A DNA stretch of 64,000 nt. It comes from Merluccius polli. Its lineage: Eukaryota > Chordata > Actinopteri > Gadiformes > Merlucciidae. Both the position numbers and the translations under genes were made by a program. Positions 25,701-37,310 of the stretch are shown here, in pieces. The stretch covers positions 1-64,000 of the forward strand of contig JAOPHQ010000574.1 in assembly GCA_030340625.1 (NCBI GenBank). The letters run 5' to 3'. Below the pieces are notes generated by a model. It was not told the DNA's origin. It saw only the letters and a list, made by a program, of their open reading frames with translations, and did not search any database. The first letter of the stretch is position 1. Each line of letters opens with the position of its first letter.

Positions 25701-28700
25701 ATCCTGTGTCAGAGGTGCCCAACAAAGCCACAGGTGGCGTGTGGTAGGGTCGACTGCCACAAACGGTTACTTTGTTATTGTTGTTGTTGGAAAGTAGTGA
25801 TGTGACAAATGGTCTCATCCGAAATGGTAAAATGGTCGGACATCCGGACATTGCTTTTAGCCAAGTTATGCAGGACTGCCTTTCCTCGGCTGAAGCTGTC
25901 AGTACGACCCTGGCCTAAAGGATTTGTTTTGTCAAAGTGTTTATGCTTTGTTTTTGTTAGGAGAAACACCAGTCAAGCTGAAGTCTGGTGAGTGTTTAAC
26001 AGTTGGTCAACACCAAAAAGGGCTGTGATTCATTGAAAGAGAAACCTTTCACATTTAAATAATTGTACTATTCATTTTAACCGGAATAAAGATGAAGTGA
26101 AAAATTATGTTTTTGGTGTGATTTGCATTTGCCCTTATTCATGTATGATGGATGAGGGAAGCCAGAAATTCCTCTCTACCAGACAAAGAAATGCACACAT
26201 ACGGATACAGACACAAACATACACAAACTCTCCACCCTGCGCATGCACACACACACGCCTCCGTGCGTGTTTCCCCTACCACTAAACACAGCTAGGTTGT
26301 GGAGTGGCATAGTTGTGGGCTGACAGAAATGGCCCCGGCACACAGCCAAGTCCGCTGTTCACCCCAGCCATCAGGGCAGTCGTGGTTTATAAATCCATCT
26401 TACGGACGGATAATTAAACGTGACGTCTGGCTGTCTTGCGGGGTCATGGAGATTAGGTGAAGTGACACAATTCCCTTCCACCAAGTCTTGTCAATTTCTG
26501 TGCATCGGAGGTTATCTAGTCACATCCCTGTCTGTCTATCCTTCTATCCATCCATTATTGAAATCATCCATCCATCCGTCCATCTAACATCCATCGTTTA
26601 ATGTGTTATCACTGTCTGTGTGCTCCTCAGATTAATTTAATTTATGTATCTGAGAGATCCATGCAAGTATGTGACAGTGCACTTCTCGCCCTCCTCTCTC
26701 CCGTCCTACACACACACATGCACGCACACGCACACTCACCGTGCGGTTGTGTGTGTCCCGCCAGGCTCCAGAAACACAGAGAGCCCCCCTGCGAGGAGAC
26801 CAACACCGCTCGGTTCCTCCACTGTCTGTCAGCAGCCCTGTGCTGCAGGAACAGCAGGCGGTCTACATGGGGCGCCACACTGAACCAAACAGTATAACAA
26901 ACATATGTATTGTATTGTATTATATGTGGTATTTGGTGGATGCTTTTATCCAAAGTGTCTTACAATTCAATTTTAAGTGAATACATTGTTCTTCCCATGT
27001 GTGAATCGAACCCCTAATCGTGGCAGTGTTATTAATGACACGCTCTATGGCAATTATGCCCCACAAGGCCAAGCAATGTCGCTAGCAATTGAGCTACCCG
27101 AGACCAAATATTATAACTAGCATGCAAGTATTAGCGTAGTGTATAAAGTTTACTGAACTAAAGTATTGTCAGTGTGCATTTGGTCTATAAATAAGGGAAA
27201 ATGAGAGCCTAACTACTTAAAGCAGAGCCTCCTCCTCACCTTGTCTGTGTGTCCCTCTGTAGCCGCTGCACCGGCCCCTGTGTCTCCACCCTCCAGATGA
27301 TGACCTCTCCATCGTAGCTCGCCGTGGCAACGACCCCCAGGGCAAGGCAAGAACACACAGCCAAGATGTCCGACTGATGTACACCCTTGGACTTCCATGA
27401 CATGTCCGCCCTCACGTACACATCCTAGTACACATCGAGATGTAGAAGATAGAGTAGAGTAAGAGATGCTGCGTTTCAGCTAGTTTCAGCTAGAACATGC
27501 AATGTTAAGTCTGCCACCCGGCATTTTGTCAGCTATGGACGTATTGTTTTGTTTTTCTCGGTTCAAGGTATTACCATGGTTTTGATGATTTCAGTTGTAC
27601 GTGTGACAAACAAAATGATTTTTTTTGTTAAAAAGTCAAAATACTGGCATGAACAATCCCTTTGTCCCTTGTAAAGTGTGTACCTAACATATCACCTGAA
27701 AAGCAAGTCTCTCATTCATTCTGATTCTTCTCCACGTTTGGATTTTTCACGTCACCAGCCGATATAATTTACCCCCAAGTCCATTTAGTACGTGTTTTTG
27801 ACCAAAGATGTTTTCTTAAAAAACCCACTACTGTTGACGTAGGAAAAGTTGGAACAGAATTCGAAGAAAAATGCTCAGAATTGACTGTAAAAACACTAAC
27901 ACAGACAGTGTTTTCCTGTGGTCTTCAAGGTAAGGAATGTCTGCCCTGAGCAGTGGGCTATATGGTGTAAGGTTGGGAAAGGAGGGGAACAGTGGAGTGG
28001 AGAATTTAGGTGTGTGAACTTGGTGGGCTGCCACCCCAGACTCTCACCCCAGGGTTGGAGGTTTATGTGTGTTTATGCTGGCAGAAATACATTCGGTCTG
28101 CTATAAGCTGGACCTGGGACATTGGCTTCTGTGTTAGGGTGTGTTTGTGCGTGTGTGTGTGTCTGACTGATGGACAGAAATGATTGATTGGCATTCATTT
28201 GGATGCCCTTGATAAATATGCATGCTTGCTTGAAATCACAGTCAACATATTTCCTGTTAAAACATTGCCCCAAAAACTGTGAGGTTTCACGCTGTGTAGT
28301 ACGAAATTTGGCTAAGCGAAGTCACGCTCACCTCGGCACCTTTGATGTCATACAGAGCTATCCGCTGGCTCCACCCCACTGTTAGCAACTGGTTGCCATG
28401 GAGACAGGTAACCCCGGTGACCTCTGAGGTGGAGAACGCTGCCAATTTGTGCAGGTTCTGACCATTCAGTAAGTCCCACACCTGTGTTACAGCACACATG
28501 ATACAAATTAGTAAATGAGTCACAACGTCTTCTTCTTCTTCTTTGCTAATAAGGAGGAGGTTGCGAACCAAACCTTGACGGTTCCATTGCGGGCCCCTGT
28601 GATCAGTCTTCTGCCGGTGGAGTCCATGGACATGCAGCTCAGCTCCTCCTCTCCGTGAGCGCCGTAGATGGTGAAGGACCTCCGCCCCGTGGCCACGTCC

Positions 28701-31700
28701 CACACGCCCACAGAGGAGTCATGGTGTCCGGTCACCACCTGGCCCAGTCTGGGGTTGTACAGGGCAACAGAGATGGGCACACCTCGTCGTCCGTATCTCC
28801 CCTCACGTCCCTCCCTTTCCTTTCCTGCTGCCGCTGTTGTGTCTCCTCTCCCCTCGGCCAATCGCAGGAGAGCTAGGTAATCTTTGCAGGCCACCAGCAA
28901 TTGGGGCGGGGCCTTGCCGGAAAGCGAAGCCTGCACCAACAGGAAGGGGAAGCTGCTTTGCAACGGAGAGCGGCCCGGCTTGAGGCAAGGGAATGGCAAG
29001 TGGACAGATCTCAGGCAGTGGTGGGAAGAAAGATCCCATATCTTCAGCTCCTGTTGAAAGACCATGAAATAGCTACAAACAACCATGTGTCAGAAACAAT
29101 ATCTCTGGGTTGACATTTACTGCATTTATTTCAAGTCATTTTTACAGACTTTAAGGCGAGATTGAGATGTTTTTACATTTGTCTTTACTCGTTTTAAATG
29201 GGTCAAATTGTGTTCAATAAGGCCAACGAATTGCGGTCAAGGGCGGTGGTCCTGCCAGGGTTAATGGTTCAATTCCCACTGGGGCCACCTATGCTAAAAA
29301 TGTATGTATGTATGTATGTATGTATGTATGTATGTATGTATGTATGTATGTATGTATGTATGTATGTATGTATGTATGTATGTATGTATATGTAAAATAT
29401 ATTGTAAGTCGCTTTCGATGAAAGTGACCACCAAATGGCATATATATGATATTAATATAAGGGAGGATCAAACAGCATCTTGCCAAGATACTGTCCCAAA
29501 ATGAGGGTGGGAGTTGATTCCCCAACTATGAAGTAGCCTAGATTATGTGGATGTGGAGTGTGTGTGGTTAATAGCTGGTTTAAGCAGCCTGAGTCAGCCG
29601 GAGTCAGACAGATTAGACTCTGGCACTAGGGGTGAGGCTGCCCACCTGTGGTGCATGAGCAATCAAGGCCCACAGTATAAACCAGCCATCACCACACACC
29701 CTCAGGGAGAGAGCCTCTGTCATGACAGCATGCACCAGCTGCGCTGGCTTGTAAACATCTTGCCACTGCTCCAATAAACTGGCTTTTCTACAATGTCTAC
29801 CTGTGTCCCGTTTTGTGGGAGAAGCCCAGCAAAGCCACTTAGGTGGCGTACGGTCAGGGTAGACCGCCACAGTGGAGCTCCTGTCGTCCTAACAAGGTTG
29901 GACAGCAGTGCTGAAGGTATTCTTGACGGGACTCACCACATCCCTGGAGTAGCTGAACAACTGTCCCAGGGGCTGGTAGATGACCACGTCCAGGACGGTG
30001 GCCCTGTGGCCCCGCAGGCTCGCCACCGGATGGGTGGTCACCACCTCGTTCCACAGCCGCACCGCCGGGTCGAACCCCCCCGTCACGACCAGCCTCAGTG
30101 CTCTGCTGTAGTCGAAACATCGGACACCCTACGACACCACGGAGAGGAGATGAAGAAGGAAACATGATGAATGATGACAGGAGTCCACCGAAAACTTGTG
30201 AGTTTCATGGAACGTATTCATCATGAAATGGAAAAATGACTATCGTGGATGATGTTTTTTTTTTAGAGTTTTATGTGTACTTGAGAAGAAAAAGAACAAT
30301 GGCTGTTCTTTAACGGCCAATTAAGTGAGTAAGAGCTGCTTGTTTGTGCTGGAAAACTGTTGAGAGCGCCTTTATTCTTCCATTCATTAGGCAGTTTATT
30401 GGAACATAAAATCAAAATGCGCTTTCAATAAAAAACGTTGTAAACGGTTAACATTGACACCCAGTTTGATTTGGTTTCATATGTTTGGGATCACCAATTT
30501 CTCAGTAATTCATTGTTTCTAGTTCAAATATAACATTTGGTCAACTTTCGGTCAGGCCGATTCAATTAGACAACAAGGTCACTTTAACCATGTGCGGTCA
30601 TTCCTTGTCTTTGACTGTTTTTTTCCTAAATTTATTTTTGAAAGCGCCAGAGCATTTTTACCACTTGTGCCAAACCAACGGAACTGGGTCAGAGTCACCT
30701 AGACCAGAGGAATCTGATCCAACCCTGCACTTCTGACCTTTAGTTTACTCCAAATCAAACCTCACTTAACACCTTGTGGGTGGTACCTGTCACAACCAAT
30801 CGGAATGAAGCCATGATTTGCATTAACATTTAGTCATTTGGCAGATGCCAATATGACTATATTTAAATGTAAATGATCAACTTATATATATATTTCATGA
30901 TTTATTAATGTCCACCCTGTTCTGGAAGCTCTCAGATCTTTTTACATCCTTTACTTTTTTTTTGTTAATTTGCATTTTATAGTTTTCAGGGAAACTTTGA
31001 TAGTATTATACTATTGCAGTACATTTTGTTAACATTGCCCTCGGTTCTAAGATTTCCTTTTTAGAAACTTGCATTTGAATAATGCTGTTTGGTATTACCC
31101 AACACAAACACCTAATGTGATATTGGCTAGACAGAGTACTTCTTCTTAATGCTCGAGCTCATTACTTGCTCGAGCATCGACCACCAGCAGTATCGTGATA
31201 AAGGAGCACTGTGGAGTTGGGGCTGAGCTGCTTCAGCGCCATTAAAGTCAGACTCGGTAGCCAATCATGTTTGTTTTATGTGGCCATACGTCCCCAAGCA
31301 GCTTCTCGACTAGCTTCAGCAATTTAAAAATTGGAACAGTGGGTATAATGGAGAATGGAGATCGAGGGAAAACATCTGGGAGATTTATCAGGGAGTGCAC
31401 GGCGGATCGCCGTAGACTTAGACTTTGGGAATCTAGTGATGTAGTACCTGGTCGATCTTCCAGATGTAAGGATCCCTCCTGAGGGATGCGTGCATGATGA
31501 CCACTGAGGTCTCCTCGCTTTCTGATGATGTCATGATCAGGTCTGCTTCAGGCTCAAACAGGACTCTGTTGATGGCTGCCATGTGGACGTCAGGGATGTG
31601 CTGGTAAGAGATCAGACTGCTGTGGCCACCAAGGTCCTGCAGTGATGGAGAACAGGCAGGAGAATCATGGGGGCGAAATGGGATGATTCATAGCCGTTAG

Positions 31701-34582
31701 ACTGAACATAGTAATCCTGAATGAATGAATGAAAATTAATGAATGGAAATAAGTGAACGCAAACTTGGATGTTAATATAGTAATTAAACGATCAGGGTGG
31801 GTGGGTGCGTAGACAGACAGACAGACAGATAGATAGATCGATAGCATACTGGCATATAGATCCTCTGGGGCCCATCGTCCTCACTGCACAGATTTTCAAA
31901 CAGGCCCTTGGCTGGGTTGAGAAACCACATCAGGTTGACCCCTCCCTTGTCATCACCCCAGAGAAGTAGAGAGCGCTGCTCTGGAGACTGGGAGGACAAA
32001 CAGCAGAATAAATATAGTTATTTTTTTAATACATTATTTTTCAGCTTTTATCAAACACTAACTAAATGCTAACAAAGGGAAAAGTTTTACCTTTTTATCA
32101 TACCAGTAGCAAAGGGCAGTTGGAACATTATGAAAACCTTGAGTGAATGAAAAAACCAAAACAGTATTACATTACAACAGCATTACATTACGGTACATTA
32201 CAACATTATTACGCTAAGCAGCTAATGTACTCCACTTCTAATCAGTTCAACTACTAAGCCACTTAATTTCAGACTCATGACGACAAGTCCTACCAAAGAG
32301 GATGACCTCCTCCGAGATGCTGGTCGCACAGAAGTTAATAAAGCGCAGGTCCCTGCATCCGGTTGCTATGGCGATCTTATGGACGTTGGCCATGTACACA
32401 GCATCCGTGGTCCAGCCCCTGAACCCGCTGCCCCTCGTCACCGCTTCTTCCGCAGGGTCCCCGGAAAGCTGAAGAGGACATGGTCAAAAAATGTGTGTTT
32501 ATGCATGTTGTGTATCTATATACTGTATATGTATATGTCTGTGTGTGTGTGTGTATCACTCACCCCAAGGTTCTGAAGGATGTTTAGACGGCTGTTCCAG
32601 ACAATCAGTCGCCCCCCTTTACTGACACTGATGTAGCGGTGGGAGGCTGGCTGGGGGACAGCCACTACCCGCACCGTGGTCTCCTGCTGCAATGGCAAGA
32701 CCAGGCCACAAGAGGGCAGCACGCAAGGAAAAATCCCACGGTTGAGGTACTGGTAGCTTACATAGGCAACACTTATGCACCAATGTTATACGGTGGGCAT
32801 TGGCTTAATACAGTCTATCTGGAGGAGGTGGGAGGTGTAGTGCTGTACGAGCATAGCATTAGAATTCCATCATATCTGGAAGTAGCTGTAGTGCACAAGC
32901 GAGCGTGGAGAACAATTGTGTTGTTAGGTATGATGAATGGGAGTGAATGAACGGTCTGCACTGTGTACAGCAACAGCGGATCTACCTTGTTGTGGAGGCA
33001 GTGTTTGATGAGTGGCGAGGCGTCGACCATGGCGTCCCTGGGCGTGGATGAGCGCTCTCTCTCTGCGTACAGACGCAGCAGGAAGGAGCACAGCCTGGGC
33101 CAGTCCACAAGGCCCTCGCCGTCTATATCCACCTGGTCCCCCAGAAGACAAATGCATCCCGTTATTCAAGATTCAAGACCTTTATTTGTCCCCGAGGGGC
33201 AATTGATTCTGCGGCAGTAGCAATAAAAAAGACAACAACACAGGGCCAGACACACATACATAACCACTCATAATACATATGAATACAGGAGTAAAGGTGG
33301 AAACATGAAGTACAAAAGTTACACTATTATACAAAAAAGAATATAAATATAGAAAAGGGAGAAGCAGGCACGGTTGGAGATGTACTGAATGCTAGCTGTA
33401 CTTTACGGGGTTGAGACATGAAATGGCAGAGGGTATGAAAGAGAATTTATATCTGCTAGTTTTGACTAATGGTTGTCTGAGGCAGGAAGTTAAATTCTAG
33501 TGCCAATAATTTTGTGACTGACTTTCATCCCCGTTTGTTAATGGGTCATGGATGGACTTCAAGGGCCACTATTTTACCACAAGGTGTGTGAGTGTGGGGG
33601 GGGGGGGGGTTCGACATTACAAGCCATTTCAAAATCTATCCACTGGTGACAATGAGCCCTTGGAAGATACATGTGACAATGTTGTAACTGAGAATTGCGA
33701 GAGAGAGAGAGACGAGATCACAGATGCTTCACGACCTAGGGGTTCGTCATTCTTCACTCCGACTGAGGAAGCGCTCTTGCATCAAAAAAACATTGTGGTC
33801 AACGGCAAACATCCAACTTTGGGGGAAATAGTACGCAAATAGAACTGAAAACTAAATATAACTGTACCCTTCCTATACAAATGGTAAAGGTATAAATCTT
33901 GTTCTCTTTACCTCACGGAAAAACCTCTCCACATAGCCGTCACTGACATCTGGACCAATAACAGAGCCCAGAACCTTCTGGAACTCCTCCAAATCCATTC
34001 TGGGTGCTTCTCCTCCCCGTCTCCCCATCCCCACTGTCCCTCGACTCTCATCCTGCTGCGGTTTCCTGGGTCTCCGCCGGGACGTCCTGTCTGAGGAGGT
34101 CTTGTGATTTTCAAAGGCGTCTCTCAGAAGTTGCAGGTGCTCCAGAGTTAGCTCTTCTACCAGGCTGCCCCCGTGTCCTGGGCCGCTGGAGAAATGGAGT
34201 TGGGAGTCTTATGAATTCGTAATTTTACATGTTATTAAGACGCAGGTATGGGGTTAGGCACTGGGGATCAACCCAGTACCTTTTGGCTGGGAGTCGAACA
34301 CCATAGCCTGCCCTTACTACCCCCTTTGTACAATAGCCTGCCCCCTGTATGATTCCCACCAGTATGCTTTCTATCAGGTGAATACTTCCTGTTAGCCCTT
34401 AAGATCTATTTTACATGTTCTATGCTCTTATTACAGTATTAGTATTATAGTATTTAGGGCTCTCTATAAAGGATTACAGCACTCCCCAGTGGTGACACAA
34501 CGACAGTGCAAACAAAAACAAAAAATATTGAAGTTATCTTCAATATCTATTTTTAGATATGCATTTATTTATACAAGGAATA

Positions 34583-34646
<64 letters not shown>

Positions 34647-35309
34647 TCTGTGTGCGTGTGTGTGTGTGAGGGAGGACGGGGGGTATCAGGATTTAGGGGG
34701 ACCCTAAAGTGCCCTCTACGCTTAGATATAAAAGGCCACAGCAGCTACTGTGTGGCCCTGTTGCCGTGGGGACTGTGTAGTGGAACAAAAGGTCACATGT
34801 CTGTGCATTCTAAGGTCACTTCCTGGTTCCTGGTCCATCCCTATCAGATCCACCAATCATGATCCAGGTTCCAAAATTATCAAATCAAATGATAAAATAC
34901 ATTGCATACAAAAATATATACTACAGCTTATTTTATTTAGATTTCATAATGTGTTATAACAAACTAGTTTATTTTATACGTATTATAAATAAACAGACTG
35001 ATAATGTATGTGAACATAGTTATTTTTCATAATATATTTAAATAGAAAGTATATAAATGTTTATTTTGTTTATAATGGCAGTTAAGGGTTGTTTTTTTAA
35101 TATATTTTATGTGATTTCTGAACATGTTATCACCCAACAAAAAATATATAAGAAAAAGCATGTTATGGCAACAGAAAAACAGGTTATGAACTAATATCAT
35201 TCTGGCTAAAATCATTCACATAAAATACAGAGACTTACCCAGATATCCTGCTTGGCGCCTCCATTTCATAAACATCAAACTGATTATATCTTTGCCTTAA
35301 AGGGTCCAT
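20121..35309 (-). CDS. WD-repeat protein with degenerate EF-hand, WDR49/WDR64/EFCAB8 group (19 coding exons)
   Basis: Exons: 35309-35239, 34185-33912, 33132-32986, 32686-32564, 32468-32294, 32137-32091, 31987-31850, 31636-31448, 30128-29937, 29050-28574, 28481-28332, 27424-27240, 26879-26740, 25216-25068, 24820-24606, 23414-23263, 22472-22408, 22289-22170, 20240-20121 (TGA). All introns are GT-AG, every phase joins, and there is no internal stop: 3129 bp, about 1042 aa. The start at 35309 is the first in-frame ATG after a TAG upstream. Exon 3 has an EF-hand-like loop, DIDGEGLVDWPR (Arg where Glu is usual at position 12). WD motifs follow: RLIVWN, VRLWNEVV, LKIWDLSS, VGVWDVAT, VKVWDLLN, VIIWRVE, LQVWDISH and ARLWTAGG, enough for two beta-propellers. 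Exon 16 is charged and low in complexity. Members of this family are associated with motile-cilia axonemes, but that role is inferred from family knowledge. Exact orthology (WDR49/CFAP337, WDR64, EFCAB8 or fish wdr95) cannot be fixed by eye. Confidence 0.9.
21829..22135. repeat. GAG-rich tandem duplication next to exon 18 of the WD-repeat gene
   Basis: Three related blocks contain 'atcaccag(a/g)agggagc(g/a)aagaggagg' followed by (GGA)n. They start near 21866, 21950 and 22060. The block at 21829-21875 also resembles the exon 18 donor region at 22140-22180. Confidence 0.85.
24241..24355 (+). mobile_element. Truncated copy of the solo-LTR family
   Basis: Begins TGTGTGTGGTTGAAGCAGCC and follows the first third of the 29559-29871 LTR ('gagtcagactgataaatctctggggctg...aatcaaggcccac.ggataaac'). 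It stops before the polyadenylation region. Confidence 0.75.
24606..24820 (-). other. Exon 15 of the WD-repeat gene (last clear WD blade)
   Basis: Encodes a segment with LLILSASTDGSARLWTAGGS and then SFGQEVHWDV. The order 'SASTDGSxRLWT...G.FGQ...W' is the pattern I associate with the C-terminal propeller of WDR49-like proteins. The acceptor lies beside a G18 run (24825-24842 on plus; C-run on the transcript). Confidence 0.85.
24841..25015 (-). mobile_element. tRNA-derived SINE
   Basis: Minus-strand copy of the common SINE. At high coordinates it has 'tagtggttggggtgtttgactcccagctgaaag'; at low coordinates it ends in 'ttggataaaagcatctg'. It lies in intron 14 of the WD-repeat gene, next to exon 14. 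Confidence 0.75.
25255..25435 (-). mobile_element. tRNA-derived SINE
   Basis: Same family and orientation as the 24841 copy: a tRNA-like 'gtttgacccccagccgaaaggttctggg' head and a 'gtcgctttggatgacagcgtctgc' tail. Confidence 0.8.
25464..25761 (+). mobile_element. Solo LTR (diverged copy)
   Basis: Aligns along its whole length with the 29559-29871 LTR. It has the 'gattagactctggggctgagggtgaggctg' block, a TATA-like 'gataaaccagc', 'tgtcatgacagcatg', 'ccaataaactggcttt' with an AATAAA signal, and a CA end after 'cgactgcca'. No target duplication is evident at the edges. Confidence 0.75.
26930..27105 (-). mobile_element. tRNA-derived SINE, different head from the main family
   Basis: Read on the minus strand it starts GGTCTCGGGTAGCTCAATTG, an A-box-like tRNA start. 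It has a GGTTCGATTC B box and ends in the 'ctttggataaaagcatcc' tail. Confidence 0.7.
29205..29450 (+). mobile_element. SINE with an internal (ATGT)n array
   Basis: A tRNA-like head with a GGTTCAATTCCCAC B box (about 29266-29279) is followed by about 23 units of ATGT (29299-29392), then the SINE tail 'taagtcgctttcgatgaaagtgaccaccaaatg'. The microsatellite appears to have expanded inside the element. Confidence 0.75.
29559..29871 (+). mobile_element. Solo LTR of an LTR retrotransposon with target-site duplication
   Basis: It is 313 bp long, starts TGTGTGTGGT and ends CGCCACA (TG...CA), and is flanked by GTGGAG on both sides (29553-29558 and 29872-29877). Inside are a TATA-like 'agtataaaccagc' near 29675 and an AATAAA polyadenylation signal near 29773, in the order U3-R-U5. 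It lies antisense in intron 9 of the WD-repeat gene. No internal retroelement coding sequence adjoins it. Confidence 0.85.
33160..33490. repeat. Probable LINE/SINE 3'-end repeat
   Basis: Starts 'attcaagattcaagacctttatttgtccccgaggggcaatt', a phrase I recognise as a common interspersed repeat end in fish. It lies in intron 2 of the WD-repeat gene. Extent approximate. Confidence 0.5.
34235..34335 (-). mobile_element. SINE fragment
   Basis: Minus-strand tRNA-like part: 'ggtgttcgactcccagccaaaaggtactgggttgatcccc'. The tail is missing. Confidence 0.65.
34585..34645. repeat. (TG)n microsatellite
   Basis: Pure TG array in intron 1 of the WD-repeat gene. Confidence 0.95.
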
Positions 35310-35877
35310 ATCAGATGCCTTTAAACACAATTCCCAAAGGGAACCCGATGATGTCCTCGTTTTAGGTCTTCTAGGTCTTTGGGGCTCAAACGATACACAG
35401 TGGATGCCCCTTTTTCCCCATGAAGGCAAGTGATCTGTGTGGCTTCGCTCTCCTTTGTCCTCCTCAAACCAAACTCCACTGGTCGGGAAATACCCCAGCG
35501 AGACCAACCTGACGTCCTCCCTCTGAGGCTAAAGACCCATCGCCTTTGTCGCCATCCCCTCCTCTGCTGGCTTTTCAGACAAACACATTTGCACACAAAG
35601 CTCCGCTGTCCAACACAGAAAGGGTGAGGGGTGCGGGGGGGGGGGGGGGGGGTGGTGAGGAGGAGGAATGTCCTGTCAGGTCCTAGCCATCCGTCACACG
35701 AGGTTTGACCACACTGAGGGAGAGAGAGAGGGGAGAGAGGGGAGAGTCAACACCTCATTGTTGAGAAGACACGTAGAGGGGTTTAGGGACTCCCAAGAAA
35801 AATGTCAACTGAAAAAGTGTGAACGCATTGTGTTGGTTGTTTGGGATGATGGGGGTGGTGGTGGTGTGTGTGTGTGT

Positions 35878-35908
<31 letters not shown>

Positions 35909-36352
35909 GGGGGGGGGGGGTGTTGGTGGTCATAGGGTTAAAGCACTCCAAGGAGTCATTCCCCTCATGGTTAATGATTTCAAGAAGCCAAGCCATCTTG
36001 GCCCCAGGGTGATGAATTTTCCATTTTGCCGGCCAACTGTGATAGTACTGACAGTTCATAACCCAGAGTAACAGCTCGTCAATAAAATAAAATCTTGTAA
36101 TTTAAAAAATAAGGGCTACTTTGTGTTTAATTGTCTTATGGTTTAATACGGACCTTGTAATATTGCTCAGTGATTGCTATGCAACCCATTACAGGTTCAC
36201 TCGCATCTGCATTTAATTATTAACGCACTGTAGGTCACCTGCTCTAGAGGCTACTCCTGTCCCTCGTTAGTGGGCTTGGTGCTCTCCCTATGGCTGGTGA
36301 CATGATGCAATGAGAAACCAAGGGGACAGTAAACCAGAGAGAGGGGGGGGGG

Positions 36353-36383
<31 letters not shown>

Positions 36384-36601
36384 GAGAATAACTTAACAAA
36401 AAACAGTTAGCTTATGATTAATTACAAAAAAACAACAACTTTACCATCAGTGATTTCATACACGTTTTTTTTCCATGAGGTCAACAGCAGAATAACAGAC
36501 CTCCACCGATAATACACATCACATTGTAAATACTCTCTATTACACCTCTTGATGGAGACCAAGTATTCACATGTTGAGGGTTGTGTTTCATGCTAAGCTA
36601 A

Positions 36602-37195
36602 AACTGTTTCAACTGACCTCTCTGTAACCGTTTCAACTGACCTCTCTGTAACGTTTCAACTGACCTCTCTGTAACCGTCTCAACTTACCTCTCTGTAACC
36701 GTTTCAACTGACCTCTCTGTAACCGTTTCAACTGACCTCTCTGTAACCGTTTCAACTGACCTCTCTGTAACGTTTCAACTGACCTCTCTGTAACGTTTCA
36801 ACTGACCTCTCTGTAACGTTTCAACTGACCTCTCTAACCGTTTCAACGTAACTCTCTGTAACGTTTCAACTGACCTCTCTGTAACGTTTCAACTGAGCTC
36901 TCTGTAACCGTTTCAACGTAACTATCTGTAACGTTTCAACTGACCTCTGTAACCGTTTCAACTTACCTCTCTGTAACGTTTCAACTGAGCTCTCTGTAAC
37001 CGTTTCAACGTAACTATCTGTAACGTTTCAACTCACCTCTCTGTAACGTAACGTTCCAACGTACCTTTATGTAACGTTTCAACGTACCTCTATGTAACGT
37101 TTCAACGTACCTCTCTGTAACGTTTCAACGTACCTCTCTGTAACGTTTCAACGTACCTCTCTGTAACGTTTCAACTGACTTCTCTGTAACAGTTT
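36602..37195. repeat. 24-bp minisatellite (about 25 copies)
   Basis: Tandem units of the type GTTTCAACTGACCTCTCTGTAACC, 22-24 bp each, with ACTGAC/ACGTAC/ACTTAC variants. Late units shift to AACGTTTCAACGTACCTCTC. Unit order is mixed, as expected of unequal exchange or conversion. Confidence 0.95.
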
Positions 37196-37310
37196 AAACG
37201 TATCGACCTTTGTACCGAACGAATGCGATAGCTAAACCTAGCTTAAATAAACGTTGAAGAAACGTTAGGTCATGCTAGCTCCCACTGGCTTCCCATTGGT
37301 CAAGTACTTA

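Noticed and set aside
29878..30167. Plus-strand frame opposite WD-repeat exon 9
   Set aside because: Shadow of the minus-strand exon, which reads GVRCFDYSRALRLVVTGG and VRLWNEVV with good splice sites.
35310..35507. N-terminal extension of the WD-repeat protein
   Set aside because: The frame is open back to a TAG but contains no ATG before 35309. An upstream spliced start cannot be excluded but is unsupported.
36602..37195. Regularly spaced short repeats resembling a CRISPR array
   Set aside because: Units are contiguous with no unique spacers, vary in sequence, and lie in a vertebrate intergenic region. This is a minisatellite.
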